From the NCBI GenBank assembly GCA_040507895.1, contig JBEVNX010000012.1, forward strand, positions 1 through 13,735: DNA of 13,735 bases, written 5' to 3'. How positions within the stretch are numbered: the first letter of the stretch is position 1; each line of letters opens with the position of its first letter. The notes below the pieces were generated by a model, which made no database searches, was not told the DNA's origin, and was given only the letters and a program-made list of their open reading frames with translations. The DNA is from JBEVNX01 sp040507895. Its GTDB lineage: Bacteria > Desulfobacterota > Binatia > JACPRU01. Positions 13,655 through 13,735 of the stretch are shown piece after piece. The position numbers and the translations under genes were made by a program.

Positions 13655-13735
13655 CACGCGTCTCCTGCGGTGTCGAAGATCGGCTGGAAGCCGCCGTAGA
13701 TCATCCGCTTGCCGTCGAACGGCATCGGCTGGTCG
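13654..13735 (-). CDS. DUF1428 family protein, C-terminal end (cut by window edge)
   Basis: The last 82 bases encode, in the minus direction, the tail DQPMPFDGKRMIYGGFQP followed by a short end and TGA (13656-13654). MPFDGKRMIYGGF is the conserved C-terminal motif of DUF1428 proteins, small ferredoxin-like-fold proteins of unknown function. DUF1428 genes commonly neighbour VOC and SRPBCC genes, as here. The stop overlaps the VOC start by one base. The rest of the gene lies beyond the right edge. Confidence 0.8.
   Translation of the reverse strand, partial: DQPMPFDGKRMIYGGFQPIFDTAGDA

Noticed and set aside
1..13735. tRNA, rRNA, CRISPR, transposase or integrase signatures
   Set aside because: I looked for tRNA T-loop patterns, regularly spaced repeats and mobile-element proteins on both strands by eye and found none that held up.

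Overview
The window is GC-rich (about 60-65% by eye) and densely coded. It looks like chromosomal DNA of a Gram-negative, probably soil or environmental bacterium. The Gram-negative call rests on a TonB-dependent outer-membrane receptor with a signal peptide, together with bfd/bfr and a Fur-type operator. The two luciferase-like flavin/F420-type oxidoreductases and the DpgC-like oxygenase fit an uncultured proteobacterial-like lineage, but I cannot name the taxon. No tRNA, rRNA, CRISPR array, transposase or integrase was seen.

Left block (about 1-5870, minus strand): an operon read from right to left. It encodes a TonB-dependent receptor, a carboxymuconolactone decarboxylase (CMD) family protein, a DJ-1/PfpI protein of the isonitrile-hydratase type (4-base ATGA overlap with the CMD gene), and two different luciferase-like monooxygenases. 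A possible 27-residue ORF follows. The receptor is interrupted by one in-frame TAA (5169-5171). The downstream frame is otherwise open and receptor-like to the end, so this is a recent nonsense allele or a sequence error. The set suggests import of a substrate across the outer membrane followed by oxidative or hydrolytic processing; an isonitrile-containing substrate is a speculative possibility.

Divergent control region (5868-6055): it holds nested, concentric inverted repeats centred near 5971, a good candidate operator for both sides.

Plus-strand block (6056-8830): an NAD(P)-dependent aldehyde dehydrogenase followed by a close homologue of DpgC, the cofactor-independent arylacetyl-CoA dioxygenase of glycopeptide-antibiotic pathways. 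No glycopeptide genes are present here. A nu-class-type glutathione transferase converges on this operon, and an 8-bp perfect stem contains both stop codons.

Iron block (about 9690-10509): overlapping Fur boxes sit inside a near-consensus sigma-70 promoter, followed by bfd and bfr (bacterioferritin-associated ferredoxin and bacterioferritin). All ferroxidase ligands and the haem methionine of Bfr are present. A small, possibly exported protein of unknown function converges on bfr.

Relict-looking region (about 10931-11940): gene-poor. It holds a 49-codon remnant of a class III nucleotidyl cyclase, an 83-codon charged coiled-coil ORF with a strong Shine-Dalgarno, and several small inverted repeats.

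Right block (11941-13735, minus strand): a tightly coupled operon of DUF1428 (cut by the window edge), a two-domain VOC/glyoxalase protein, a PhnB-like VOC protein and an SRPBCC/AHSA1-type protein.
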